64,000 nt of DNA from NCBI GenBank assembly GCA_031398915.1, contig JANNOG010000088.1:32053-96052 (forward strand). Reading direction: 5' to 3'. Source of the stretch: JANNOG01 sp031398915 (lineage in GTDB: Bacteria; Actinomycetota; Actinomycetes; Actinomycetales; JBBAYJ01). The notes under the pieces were generated by a model that ran no database searches, was not told where the DNA came from, and saw nothing but the letters and a program-made list of their open reading frames with translations. Both the position numbers and the translations under genes were made by a program. Below, in pieces: positions 34,575 to 42,387 of the stretch. Position 1 is the stretch's first letter, and each line of letters begins with the position of its first letter.

Positions 34575-36085
34575 GACTGCACCGCCACTCGGAGGTGGTC
34601 GGGCAGGCGCGAGGGATCCAACCAGCCGCGGTTCAGCAGTTCGGCGCAGAACGCGTGGTAGGTCTCGTCCCAGGTGTCACGGGTCGTCACGTCAGGGTCG
34701 AGAGTCGAGGTGATGTGAACCAATCGTTCGGCGGTCGCCGCCAGGCTGCCCGGTGCTGCCGCCGCGACGATCGCCGACCCCACGGCCGCATCCACGGATC
34801 CGGGAAGCAGGACGGGTCGGCCCAGCACGTTGCACCGCATCTGGTTCCAGTAAGGGTTGCGTGACGCTCCACCCGAGAACGTCACAGGACCAGTGATATC
34901 TGCACCAAGGGCCGCTAACACGTCGTAGGCCAACCGCTCGACCAACGCGACGGCCTGCATCAGACCGCCGAGGGTGTGGGCGTCGGTCTCGGGAGCCGCC
35001 ACCGCGACCGATTCCGCCTGTGCGGCGACGAACGGGAATCGTTCGCCGGCACCGACGAGTGGGTAGACGAATCCGGGGATCGGGGTGCCCAGAGCCTGGA
35101 CGGCGAGGGTGAGTCGGTCGAGGTCTCGCCCCGGTAGCTCGCGGGCGACGACGCCGGCACCCGAGCTGGACGCACCGCCCGGCAGCCAACCGCCGTCCGG
35201 GTTGCGGTGGCAGTAGACGGCGCCGGACGGGTCGAGCAGCAGAGTGTCGGTGGCACCCTTGATCACCAGAGTGGTGCCCAGCGCGCTACTCCAGGCGCCC
35301 GGGCGCAGGGCTCGGGCGGCGACCTGCGACGCGCAGCCGTCCGTCATCCCGGCGACGATGATCGTGCCCGCCGGGATGCCCGTGAGGTCGGCGGCCGCCA
35401 GGCTGACCGTACCGATGGGAGTGCCGGGCGCGACCACGTCCGGCAGCAGACCGGTGTCGATCGACAACGCCGTGAAGACCTCGTCAGGCCAGGTCAAGTG
35501 CACCAGATCGTACCCGGACTTCAAGGCACTGCTGGTGTCGGTGGCGACGCCGTGCCCGGTCAACCGGGCACTCAGGTGATCGCCCTGGTGCACGATGCGG
35601 TCCCCGGCCGACACGTGGTCGTTGGCGATCAGCCAGCGCATCTTGGGCAGCGCCCACGACCCTTGCATCCGGTACCCCAGCGAGGACCAGAGGGTGTGGC
35701 CGACCTCTTGCACCGTGGCCACCTCGGCCATGGCGCGTGCGTCGTCGTACATCAGCCCCGGCCCGCGGGCGCTGCCGTCGGGTCGTTCGACGAGGATCGT
35801 CCCGGAGGTCGAGTCGATGGACATGGCCGTGATCGCCCGTCCGGCATGTGACTGCAGTGCCTGCTGGGTCGCCGCGCACAGGGCCGTCCACCAGTCCTCG
35901 GGGTCCTGCTCGTGGCGGCCGGCGTCGCGACGGCTACTGGTGAGGGGATGAGAGCCGGAGCCGGCGACGCCCCCGGCAGCGTCCACCAGGACCGCGCGTA
36001 CACCTTGCGTGCCGACGTCGACGCCGAGCCAGAGCGAGTCGTCTGCCAGGGGCCCGGCGACACTGCTGTGGGGCTGCATGCTCAC
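34571..36085 (-). CDS. FGGY-family carbohydrate kinase (ribulokinase-like)
   Basis: A 504-residue FGGY kinase: LWLGVDVGTQGVRAVLVDAAGG at the N-terminus, then SIDSTSGTILVERPDG and GLMYDDARA, and the C-terminal FSGGASRNPYWNQMRCNVLGRP. The DSTSGTIL/LMYDDARA pair resembles the D-ribulose kinase group typified by cyanobacterial and plant XK-1-like enzymes, so a ketopentose substrate is plausible. The GTG at 36085 and the ATG at 36079 are both near a good AAGGAGG ribosome-binding site. It is the first gene of the importer operon. Confidence 0.88.
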   Translation of the reverse strand: MSMQPHSSVAGPLADDSLWLGVDVGTQGVRAVLVDAAGGVAGSGSHPLTSSRRDAGRHEQDPEDWWTALCAATQQALQSHAGRAITAMSIDSTSGTILVERPDGSARGPGLMYDDARAMAEVATVQEVGHTLWSSLGYRMQGSWALPKMRWLIANDHVSAGDRIVHQGDHLSARLTGHGVATDTSSALKSGYDLVHLTWPDEVFTALSIDTGLLPDVVAPGTPIGTVSLAAADLTGIPAGTIIVAGMTDGCASQVAARALRPGAWSSALGTTLVIKGATDTLLLDPSGAVYCHRNPDGGWLPGGASSSGAGVVARELPGRDLDRLTLAVQALGTPIPGFVYPLVGAGERFPFVAAQAESVAVAAPETDAHTLGGLMQAVALVERLAYDVLAALGADITGPVTFSGGASRNPYWNQMRCNVLGRPVLLPGSVDAAVGSAIVAAAAPGSLAATAERLVHITSTLDPDVTTRDTWDETYHAFCAELLNRGWLDPSRLPDHLRVAVQS

Positions 36086-36128
36086 GACCCCTCCTTGGGT
36101 GTGTGGCCGACTTCACCGTCGACGCGAT

Positions 36129-36140
36129 AGATTTAACATA
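36129..36140 (-). promoter_or_regulatory. Putative DeoR operator upstream of the kinase/importer operon
   Basis: The minus strand reads TATGTTAAATCT, 10 of 12 bases identical to the motif at 27009-27020, and lies 43 bases before the start of the kinase gene. It is the most AT-rich patch of the 166-base gap between the OmpA-domain gene and the kinase. I see no other feature in that gap. Confidence 0.55.
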
Positions 36141-36251
36141 TCGGTTGAGACGTGAGCAACCCAGGCCGAGCGACCGTTGCCGAAACGTGACATGCCAGAG
36201 CGGTTGTGTCGCCCAGCCGGCCTATGGGACGTCGTGCGAGGAACGGTCCGC

Positions 36252-37334
36252 CTACCCCCGCGGAATACGTTCGATGATCACAGTGGGCGTGCGGTCGTCG
36301 TCCCGACGCCGATCCGCGTCCACCTGATCGGCCGGGTCGGACAGGTTGCTCACGAGTGTGAACACCGTGGCCTCCGGGGGTACCACCCCGACGAATGCCC
36401 ACTGCCCGCTGACCGTGACCCCGCTCGCGACGGCGACGCGCGGGTTCTGCCATGACGGCTGGAACCGATAGGCGTAGCCGACGTCGTCCACCAGCCACAT
36501 CGGGTCGTCGCCCAGTTCGACGGGGAACGGTGCCCGGTTGGCCAACCGCGCGTCGACGACGATCCCCCGCTCCTGCACGCGGAGGGCGTCGACAGCGAAC
36601 ACCACACCGTTGGGATGTTCGTCAGTGCCCAACCGGGACGCCGGCGGCGGCGCCACGGGTCTCCCGTCGTCGTCCAGGACCACTTCGACCCGCCGGTTCT
36701 GCGCCCTGCCCTCGGGGTTGTCACCGCCCAGGAATCCCGAGTTGGGCTCGGCCGGTTCAGCCTCGCCGCGCCAATCCGCCTGCAGGCGTTCGGCGGCCAC
36801 CCCCTGAGCCGTCAGGTACTCGACCACCGCCTCCGCCCGCCGCTGCGACAGTTCGAGGTTGTACCCCTCCGTACCCAGCGCATCGGTGAACCCCACGACG
36901 TCGATCGCCGAATCGTCGCTGGCAAGAACCAGATCGCTGAGTTGGTCGAGGATCGAGGCGCTCTCGGGCCGCAGCTGGGCTGCGTCGAAATCGAAGAGGA
37001 CCTCCTCGTCGAGGACGACGACGGTCTGTGGCGTGACGCTGCCGGCCCGCCCGGTGACCTGCAGCGTCGTGCGGGGCATCCCCTCGGCCGACGTCAGGAC
37101 CGCGGTCCCGGGTTCGGGCGCCGACACGCGAACCGACGTCTCGGACTCCTCGTCCACGTCCGGTGCAGTGGCCGCCTCGATGGTTCGGTTGGCGATGATC
37201 GCGATGGCACCGATAACGATCATGGCGGCGATGAGGATCGCCGCGACCAACCAGCGACGCTCGCTGCGGAACTGCTCCCATCGGGTCGGAGTGGTGTCTT
37301 CTTCGGCGTCCGGGACCGCCCCCAGGTAGGTCAT
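36252..37334 (-). CDS. OmpA-family membrane protein with C-terminal twin domain
   Basis: A 360-residue protein: short cytoplasmic N-terminus, one transmembrane helix (about residues 29-50), a linker, an OmpA-like peptidoglycan-binding domain (about 105-215; FDFDAAQLRPESASILDQL and the LSQRRAEAVVEYL helix), and a C-terminal domain of about 130 residues. That last domain (beginning HPNG, with LVDDVGYAYRF and VGVVPPEAT) is clearly similar to the mature part of the lipoprotein encoded just upstream. It may link membrane and cell wall. Its start overlaps the lipoprotein stop (ATGA). Confidence 0.8.
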   Translation of the reverse strand: MTYLGAVPDAEEDTTPTRWEQFRSERRWLVAAILIAAMIVIGAIAIIANRTIEAATAPDVDEESETSVRVSAPEPGTAVLTSAEGMPRTTLQVTGRAGSVTPQTVVVLDEEVLFDFDAAQLRPESASILDQLSDLVLASDDSAIDVVGFTDALGTEGYNLELSQRRAEAVVEYLTAQGVAAERLQADWRGEAEPAEPNSGFLGGDNPEGRAQNRRVEVVLDDDGRPVAPPPASRLGTDEHPNGVVFAVDALRVQERGIVVDARLANRAPFPVELGDDPMWLVDDVGYAYRFQPSWQNPRVAVASGVTVSGQWAFVGVVPPEATVFTLVSNLSDPADQVDADRRRDDDRTPTVIIERIPRG

Positions 37335-37900
37335 GGGATGGGTATGCCGTCGATGTAGAAACTGGGCAGCTGGGTGTCACGGTCGCGTTCGCTGAGGTCG
37401 ACGGCCGCGGCGGGGTCGCCGATGTTGGTCTTGACGGCGACCGTCGTCGCCTCGGGTGGAACTCGCCCCAGAAACACGATCGAGCCGGTCAGTTCTTGCC
37501 CGGCTCCGATCCGCAGGTCGGGATTGCCGCCTCGACGGTCGTAGCGATAGGGGTTGCCGAAATCGTCGACCAGATAGAAGTCGCGGTCCCGGAACAGCGC
37601 GTCGTCGACCAGCCGGATCTCGTCGATGTACCCGTTGAGGACCGACACGTCCAACGCGATCGAGTTGGGTCGGATCTGGATGCCGCGGACCGTCATGACG
37701 GCGCCGTTGGGGTGACGGTCGATCAGTTGCCGATCAGTCAGCGACTGGGTGAACGTGGCGCCCGCGGCGGTGGGGGATTGAGTGGTCGGTGGTCGGTCGG
37801 CGCCCCCGGAGGTGCAGGCACCCACCGTCAACGCAAGGGTGAGTGCGACACCGACCGACGTCAGGTGTACCGCCCGATGGGTCATGGTCGCCGACGGCAT
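37331..37900 (-). CDS. Putative lipoprotein paralogous to the OmpA-protein C-terminal domain
   Basis: A 189-residue exported protein with a lipobox (TVGAC, about residues 25-29). The mature domain begins near HPNGAVMTVRGIQI and contains LVDDFGNPYRYD and FLGRVPPEATTVAVKTNIGDPA, the same order of motifs as in the last 130 residues of the downstream OmpA-domain protein. The fold looks like a small beta sandwich. The family is unknown to me. An alternative start is the ATG at 37885. The two genes overlap by 4 bases, so the proteins are probably partners. Confidence 0.7.
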   Translation of the reverse strand: MPSATMTHRAVHLTSVGVALTLALTVGACTSGGADRPPTTQSPTAAGATFTQSLTDRQLIDRHPNGAVMTVRGIQIRPNSIALDVSVLNGYIDEIRLVDDALFRDRDFYLVDDFGNPYRYDRRGGNPDLRIGAGQELTGSIVFLGRVPPEATTVAVKTNIGDPAAAVDLSERDRDTQLPSFYIDGIPIP

Positions 37901-38225
37901 AGCCCCTCCCGGTGGACTGCAGGTCGGGTCGGGCGGGTCACCGACACGCCCCCATCGTCGCCGACATCGGGCGCTCTCGCATAGCTGCCCCGCCGGGGAG
38001 AACGGACAGACTGCCCTTCGGGGCGGCGCGTGCTGTCGCTCGACGCCACCCGGGCGTCCGCTTTCATGTACGCATGAGGAGGTACGCCGGTGAGGACACC
38101 GTCGGACCTCTGACGCACGGGTTTCGCGGCCACTGGTCGCGGCGCATCACTGACGAGAACCGACTCGCGTATCGCGTTACGGACGAGGGCGTCCGAACCG
38201 CCTCGTGCCGTCATCACGACGAGCC
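37901..38225. other. Intergenic stretch holding only a toxin fossil
   Basis: The 325 bases between the lipoprotein gene and mobA contain the truncated yoeB-like sequence described separately. I see no intact gene, RNA gene or clear promoter in the rest (37901-38073). No antitoxin remnant (YefM-like) is recognisable there. Confidence 0.6.
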
Positions 38226-38229
38226 GTGA
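38074..38229 (+). pseudogene. 3' fragment of a YoeB-type toxin gene
   Basis: This frame reads GPLTHGFRGHWSRRITDENR, then LAYRVTDEGV and CRHH. It matches the C-terminal half of YoeB mRNA endonucleases, whose E. coli member has EPLKHNLSGFWSRRITEEHR, then LVYAVTDD and CRYHY. The Arg of RRIT and the penultimate His are kept, but the final Tyr of the catalytic HY pair is replaced by His, and the N-terminal half is missing. Upstream codons are unrelated. Its stop codon overlaps the assumed GTG start of mobA. No antitoxin gene adjoins it, consistent with decay. Confidence 0.65.
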
Positions 38230-39116
38230 AGCCCGAGACCGTTCACCTGCCACCGTTCACCACCGTCGTGCTGGCCGGGGGCAATGGGGTCCGCCTTGGC
38301 GCCGACAAGGCATCCGTTCTGGTGGGTGGGGTATCCATGCTGGCGCGTGTCGCGGCGGCGACGGTGGATGCCGACCAGGTGATCGTGGCGGGAGACGTAC
38401 ACGGACCGGACCGACCCGGCGTGCGGTGGGTGCGTGAGTCGCCGCCGCACGGTGGGCCCGTGGCGGGATTGGCCGCGGCCCTCGGGCTGGTTCGGACACC
38501 CGTCACGGTCGTCCTCGCGGTCGACGTCCCACTGGTCGACGCAGGTGTCGTCCGGTGGTTGCGGGAGGCCCTGGCGGCAGGGCGGGGCTCGGCGGTGGTG
38601 CCTCTCGACTCGAGCGGGCGTCGCCAACCGCTCGTGGCCTGCTACGACACTGCGGCATTGCGTGTCGCCATGGCGGACATCGGGATGCCGACCGGACGCG
38701 CCATGCGGGACGTGTTGGTCCGCATGGACGTGGTGGAGCTGGCGGCGGGCGCGGGATCGGTCAAGCTGATGGACGTGGACACCCCCGAGGACCTGGCAGC
38801 GGCCCGCCTGCACGCGTGGACCGCAGATATGGCATCGGACCTGGGTGTTCCACTGGACGCCGAGACCGTGTCCGCGGTCATCACCCAGGTATTGGACATC
38901 GCCCGCGACGTGGCTCACGGCGTGGCCCGTCCGGCCGCTCCGGTGACCACGTTCCTGGTCGGCCTGGCGGTGGCCGACGCGCTCGGCCAGGTGCCTTCCG
39001 GAGATCGCCCGGTCGCCGTATCGCCCGCACTCACCTCGGTACACGAGAAGGTGATCGCAGCCCTGGCAACCTACGGACAGCTACGCGCCGACCCAGAGCC
39101 GGGCGAGGTCGACTAG
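38226..39116 (+). CDS. mobA: MobA-like molybdenum cofactor guanylyltransferase fused to DUF6457
   Basis: A 296-residue protein. The N-terminal nucleotidyltransferase domain has VVLAGGNGVRLGADKASVLVGG (the LAGGxSxRMGxDK signature with Asn-Gly instead of Ser), SPPHGGPVAGL and LAVDVPLVD. The C-terminal 95 residues form a helical DUF6457 domain, a fusion common in Actinobacteria. MobA attaches GMP to molybdopterin. No other molybdenum-cofactor gene is in the window. The GTG at 38226 is assumed, and a GTG at 38205 is also in frame. The 3' end overlaps the convergent ATPase pseudogene by 36 bases. Confidence 0.85.
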   Translation: MKPETVHLPPFTTVVLAGGNGVRLGADKASVLVGGVSMLARVAAATVDADQVIVAGDVHGPDRPGVRWVRESPPHGGPVAGLAAALGLVRTPVTVVLAVDVPLVDAGVVRWLREALAAGRGSAVVPLDSSGRRQPLVACYDTAALRVAMADIGMPTGRAMRDVLVRMDVVELAAGAGSVKLMDVDTPEDLAAARLHAWTADMASDLGVPLDAETVSAVITQVLDIARDVAHGVARPAAPVTTFLVGLAVADALGQVPSGDRPVAVSPALTSVHEKVIAALATYGQLRADPEPGEVD

Positions 39117-40131
39117 TTCGACGTCGCCGCGTGCCGTCGCCGCCGATTCGAGGTCGGCGTCGAATCCCGACCTACCGAATAGCAAGAGGCGGGCCGGACC
39201 GGCAACGATCCCGCGGGACATCAGCAGAGCCTTGGCCCGGTCCAGGCGTGCCAGGTCGCGCATTCCGCGTGGCGATCGGGAGAACTTGGCCTCGCCGATG
39301 GCCAGAACCGTCACCTGTTTGCCCTGTGGTCGTTGCCCTGGAGCCAGTGCCACGACATCCAACTCGATACGAGACCTCTCGTGGCTGTCATTGACGACCG
39401 TGCGTCCGACGACATCCACCGTCCCGCCCAGTGTTGCGGGTGAGGCAAATCGACGCACCCATTCGCGGGCGATGAACTCGAAATGAGGTCCCAAGATCTG
39501 CGAGTTGACGGACTGAGCGGCGTGTTGCCAGGCATTCGCGGCGTCTCGGTCCTCGAAGGCGGCAAGCCGTGGCGCGATGACCACCTCGTGGAACCGAACG
39601 ATGGGATCGGCGAGCGAGAGTACGGCGCGCCGCTGCAGCAGGACATCCTCGTCCCGCACGACGAATCCCGCGGTGAGTAACACGTCGAGGGCATGTCCGA
39701 GGCTCCGCTCGGGTCGGCCGATGGCTGTGGCGATACGAGCAGGAGTACCAGCTCCGGCGGCAATCGATGCCACTATCGAGTGATAGAGGGACCGGTCGAC
39801 CACTCGTGGGTCCTCACGGAGCAGGTAACCCGCCTCGCTGAACAGGGCGTGGCTGGGGTTCAGCACAGTCGTCAGGAGCAGGTGGTCGAGCTCGTCCACG
39901 GTTTGTGGCGATGCGTTACCCAGTAGGTCGCGGTAACCGGGTGTGCCCCCGACGAAGGCGTGCAACTTGAGCCCGACATCCGGATCGTCGATTCCGAAAT
40001 AGGCGGCCATAGACGACCCCGACCCGCAGGCCCGGGGCGGGGGAGTTCATGAAACCTTCGAGGTCGGTCCACTCGCGTTCACGATCGAAGAGGTCGTCAG
40101 GACGCACGGTCTCACTCCAGCTTCGCGCCAT
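39081..40131 (-). pseudogene. Broken archaeal-type ATPase (AAA + DUF234 nuclease), P-loop deleted
   Basis: The first 43 codons from the ATG at 40131 read as the start of an ATP-binding protein (RPDDLFDREREWTDLEGF, then LRVGVVYGR). Intact relatives continue with the Walker A loop (RRxGKS). Here the frame breaks at about 40000-40010 and the second frame resumes at AAYFGIDDPDVGLKLHAFVG, the region after the ATPase core. It runs to 39081 through the winged-helix and DUF234-type nuclease region (VLAIGEAKFS). The Walker motifs are absent, so the gene has an out-of-frame deletion of several hundred bases. The C-terminal 309-codon frame could still be translated from 40010. Confidence 0.72.
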
Positions 40132-40136
40132 TCATC

Positions 40137-40179
40137 TGGACTTAGACTAACTCTACTTAGCCTAAGTCCAGTTAGTCTA
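40137..40179. repeat. Interleaved palindromes upstream of the ATPase pseudogene
   Basis: Three perfect inverted repeats overlap in 43 AT-rich bases. They are TGGACTTAG (40137-40145) with CTAAGTCCA (40162-40170), TAGACTAACT (40143-40152) with AGTTAGTCTA (40170-40179), and the compact ACTTAG-C-CTAAGT (40155-40167). The related hexamers ACTTAG and ACTAAC recur. This looks like a multi-site operator or a recombination site rather than a terminator, since the arms interlock and cannot all pair at once. Confidence 0.85.
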
Positions 40180-40185
40180 TGTGGA

Positions 40186-41394
40186 TCAGCGCTGGCGGGG
40201 GTCGAAGCAGACCTTGACGGTGCCGAGGCGGCCCGCGCTGGAGGCGTGATCGAGGGCCTCACGCCAGCGGTGCAGCGGATAGATCCCGCCGACCACTCCG
40301 TCCAGAGGTGCCTCGGCCGCCAGCTTCATCGCCACGGCGAACGCGTCGCCGCTACTGCAGTACGACCCGGCCAGCTCCAATTCGCGGAACCATGCGGGTG
40401 ATAAGTCCGCACCCGGACCGGGCATGCCGGACAGCACCACCCGCCCACCGGCACGGGTCGAGCGCAGCGCCAGATCCAACGACGACGGCGACCCGACGGC
40501 ATCCACTGCCACGTCGACGCCGCCCAACAGGAAGTCCGCCGCCTGTGCGCCGGCGATGGCCCTGGGCGCCTTGGGGACCACTGTCAGTGCACGGGTGGCG
40601 CGGCGCACTCCGCGCATCGCCTCGTCCGGCGTCACGACGTCGGTGGCCCCGAACGCCCGGGCGAGGGCGCGCTGGCCGGCGTGCTTGGCGACGACGACGA
40701 TCTTTCCGGCGGGAGTCAACTGGCGCAGCGCCAATGTGGCGAACAGCCCGACAGCACCGGCACCGGACACCAGTACGGTCGCGCCCTCGGTGACTTCGGC
40801 GCGGCGTGCCAGGTGAACCGCGCATGCCAGTGGCTCGACCAGGACGGCCCGCTCGTCGGGCAGGTCGTCGGGTACGACGTGCAGCTGCGACCGGTGGGCG
40901 ACCATCCGCTCGCCCCAACCGCCACCGGTGGACGCGCAATAGCCCGTCTGCAGTCCGGGTCGCAGGTGGCCGACGGTCACCCGCTCGCAGTGGTTCGTCG
41001 CCCCGGCGGCGCATGGCTCGCACAGCTCGATGCCCCGTGCCTCGCAGGCCAGCACCGGGTCGATGACCACTCGGGTGCCCTTCGCCAGGTCGTCGACGTC
41101 CTCGGCCAGCTCGGCGACGACCTCGTGTCCGGGGACGCACGGCAGCGAGGTCAGACCCGTGAAGTACAACGATGTCGTACCGGTTACCGCACCCAGGTCC
41201 GACCCGCAGATCCCCCCCAGACGAGGTCGCAGGGCCACCCATCCCGGCGCTTTCACCTGCGGCTCGGACACGGTGACCAGGCGCAACGGCGCCATCGGGC
41301 CCACCAGCAGGCCAGGGATGGACGCCCCCGTCGCCGCCACGGTCCGGGCGAGCGCGTATCGGGGGACCGAACGGAACAGCTCGACGGCCAACAT
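40186..41394 (-). CDS. Zinc-dependent alcohol dehydrogenase (MDR family)
   Basis: A 402-residue medium-chain dehydrogenase. The catalytic-zinc region is LGGICGSDLG followed by PGHEVVAE. A Cys-rich loop with CEARGIELCEPCAAGATNHC may hold the structural zinc. The nucleotide motif is VLVSGAGAVGLFATLAL. It should oxidise an alcohol or polyol with NAD(P), substrate unknown. The ATG at 41394 gives a conventional N-terminus, and a longer frame to 41445 is possible. It is divergent from the amino-acid importer, with 72 bases between starts. Confidence 0.88.
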   Translation of the reverse strand: MLAVELFRSVPRYALARTVAATGASIPGLLVGPMAPLRLVTVSEPQVKAPGWVALRPRLGGICGSDLGAVTGTTSLYFTGLTSLPCVPGHEVVAELAEDVDDLAKGTRVVIDPVLACEARGIELCEPCAAGATNHCERVTVGHLRPGLQTGYCASTGGGWGERMVAHRSQLHVVPDDLPDERAVLVEPLACAVHLARRAEVTEGATVLVSGAGAVGLFATLALRQLTPAGKIVVVAKHAGQRALARAFGATDVVTPDEAMRGVRRATRALTVVPKAPRAIAGAQAADFLLGGVDVAVDAVGSPSSLDLALRSTRAGGRVVLSGMPGPGADLSPAWFRELELAGSYCSSGDAFAVAMKLAAEAPLDGVVGGIYPLHRWREALDHASSAGRLGTVKVCFDPRQR

Positions 41395-41466
41395 CACGCT
41401 CGCGATCCTGCCATCAGGCGGTGCAAGGTCCACATGGCGCTGCATCGACGCCCTACGATTCGCCGC

Positions 41467-42387
41467 ATGATGCGACGACTGCTGCTGCCCGCTGCCGCCG
41501 TGCTGTCACTCGTGACCGCCGTGGCCGCTTGTGGATCCGATGACGAGACCGGCACCGACACCACGTCGCCCGGTCCTGACTCGGCCGCGGCCGAGGGTTC
41601 CGAAGGCAGCGCCGCCGGCATCGAAGCGGCCGGCGCCTGTGCCCCCGCCAGCCTGCCCACGCTGACCGAGGGAACCCTCACCTTCGCGACCAGCGAGCCC
41701 GCCTACGAGCCGTGGATGGTCGACAACGACCCGACCAGCGGTGAGGGATACGAGGCGGCCGTGGCTGCAGCTGTCGCCGAGCGGCTTGGTTATCCGCAGG
41801 ACCTGGTCGAGTGGGTTCGCGTGCCGTTCGACGTTGCCATCGCGCCCGGTCCGAAGGACTTCGACGTGGCGATCAACCAGTTCTCGATCACCGACGAGCG
41901 CCGCGAGGCCGTCGACTTCACGTCCTCCTACTACGACGTGCGCCAGACGGTCATCTCCGTCGAGGGCAACGCGGGCGCCACGGCCACCAGCCTCGCCGAG
42001 CTCAAGGACATCCGCCTCGGTGCCCAGGTCGGGACGACCAGCCTCGCCGCGATCGCCGAGTTCGTCGCCCCGACCACCGAGGCTGCGGCGTTCAACACCA
42101 ACGACGACGCCAAACTCGCTCTGGACTCGGGCCAGGTCGACGCCATCGTGGTCGACCTGCCGACGGCGTTCTACCTGACCGGGGTCGAGATCGAGGGCGG
42201 GGTCATCGTCGGACAGTTGCCGCAGAGCGGCGGCACTCCCGAGCAGTTCGGCATGGTGTTGGACCTGGACAGCCCGTTGACCGACTGCGTCAGCGGCGCC
42301 GTCGACGCGCTGCGCGAGGATGGCACCCTGACCGCACTCGAAGCCGAATGGTTGGCCGCCGTGGCAGGCGCACCTGAGCTCTCCTGA
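41467..42387 (+). CDS. Polar amino-acid ABC transporter substrate-binding lipoprotein
   Basis: A 306-residue type-3 solute-binding protein. The signal peptide ends with a lipobox (AVAAC, Cys near residue 22) and an acidic linker follows. The core shows TLTFATSEPAYEPWMVDNDP and FDVAINQFSITDERREAVDFTSSYYDVRQTV, typical of polar amino-acid binding proteins. It supplies the permease and ATPase encoded next. Two adjacent ATG codons (41467 and 41470) are possible starts. Its last 14 bases overlap the proposed permease start. Confidence 0.92.
   Translation: MMRRLLLPAAAVLSLVTAVAACGSDDETGTDTTSPGPDSAAAEGSEGSAAGIEAAGACAPASLPTLTEGTLTFATSEPAYEPWMVDNDPTSGEGYEAAVAAAVAERLGYPQDLVEWVRVPFDVAIAPGPKDFDVAINQFSITDERREAVDFTSSYYDVRQTVISVEGNAGATATSLAELKDIRLGAQVGTTSLAAIAEFVAPTTEAAAFNTNDDAKLALDSGQVDAIVVDLPTAFYLTGVEIEGGVIVGQLPQSGGTPEQFGMVLDLDSPLTDCVSGAVDALREDGTLTALEAEWLAAVAGAPELS

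Noticed and set aside
35207..35851. A 214-codon plus-strand frame opposite the ribulokinase-like gene
   Set aside because: It is antisense to a well-supported kinase and rich in Gly, Arg and Gln without family similarity.
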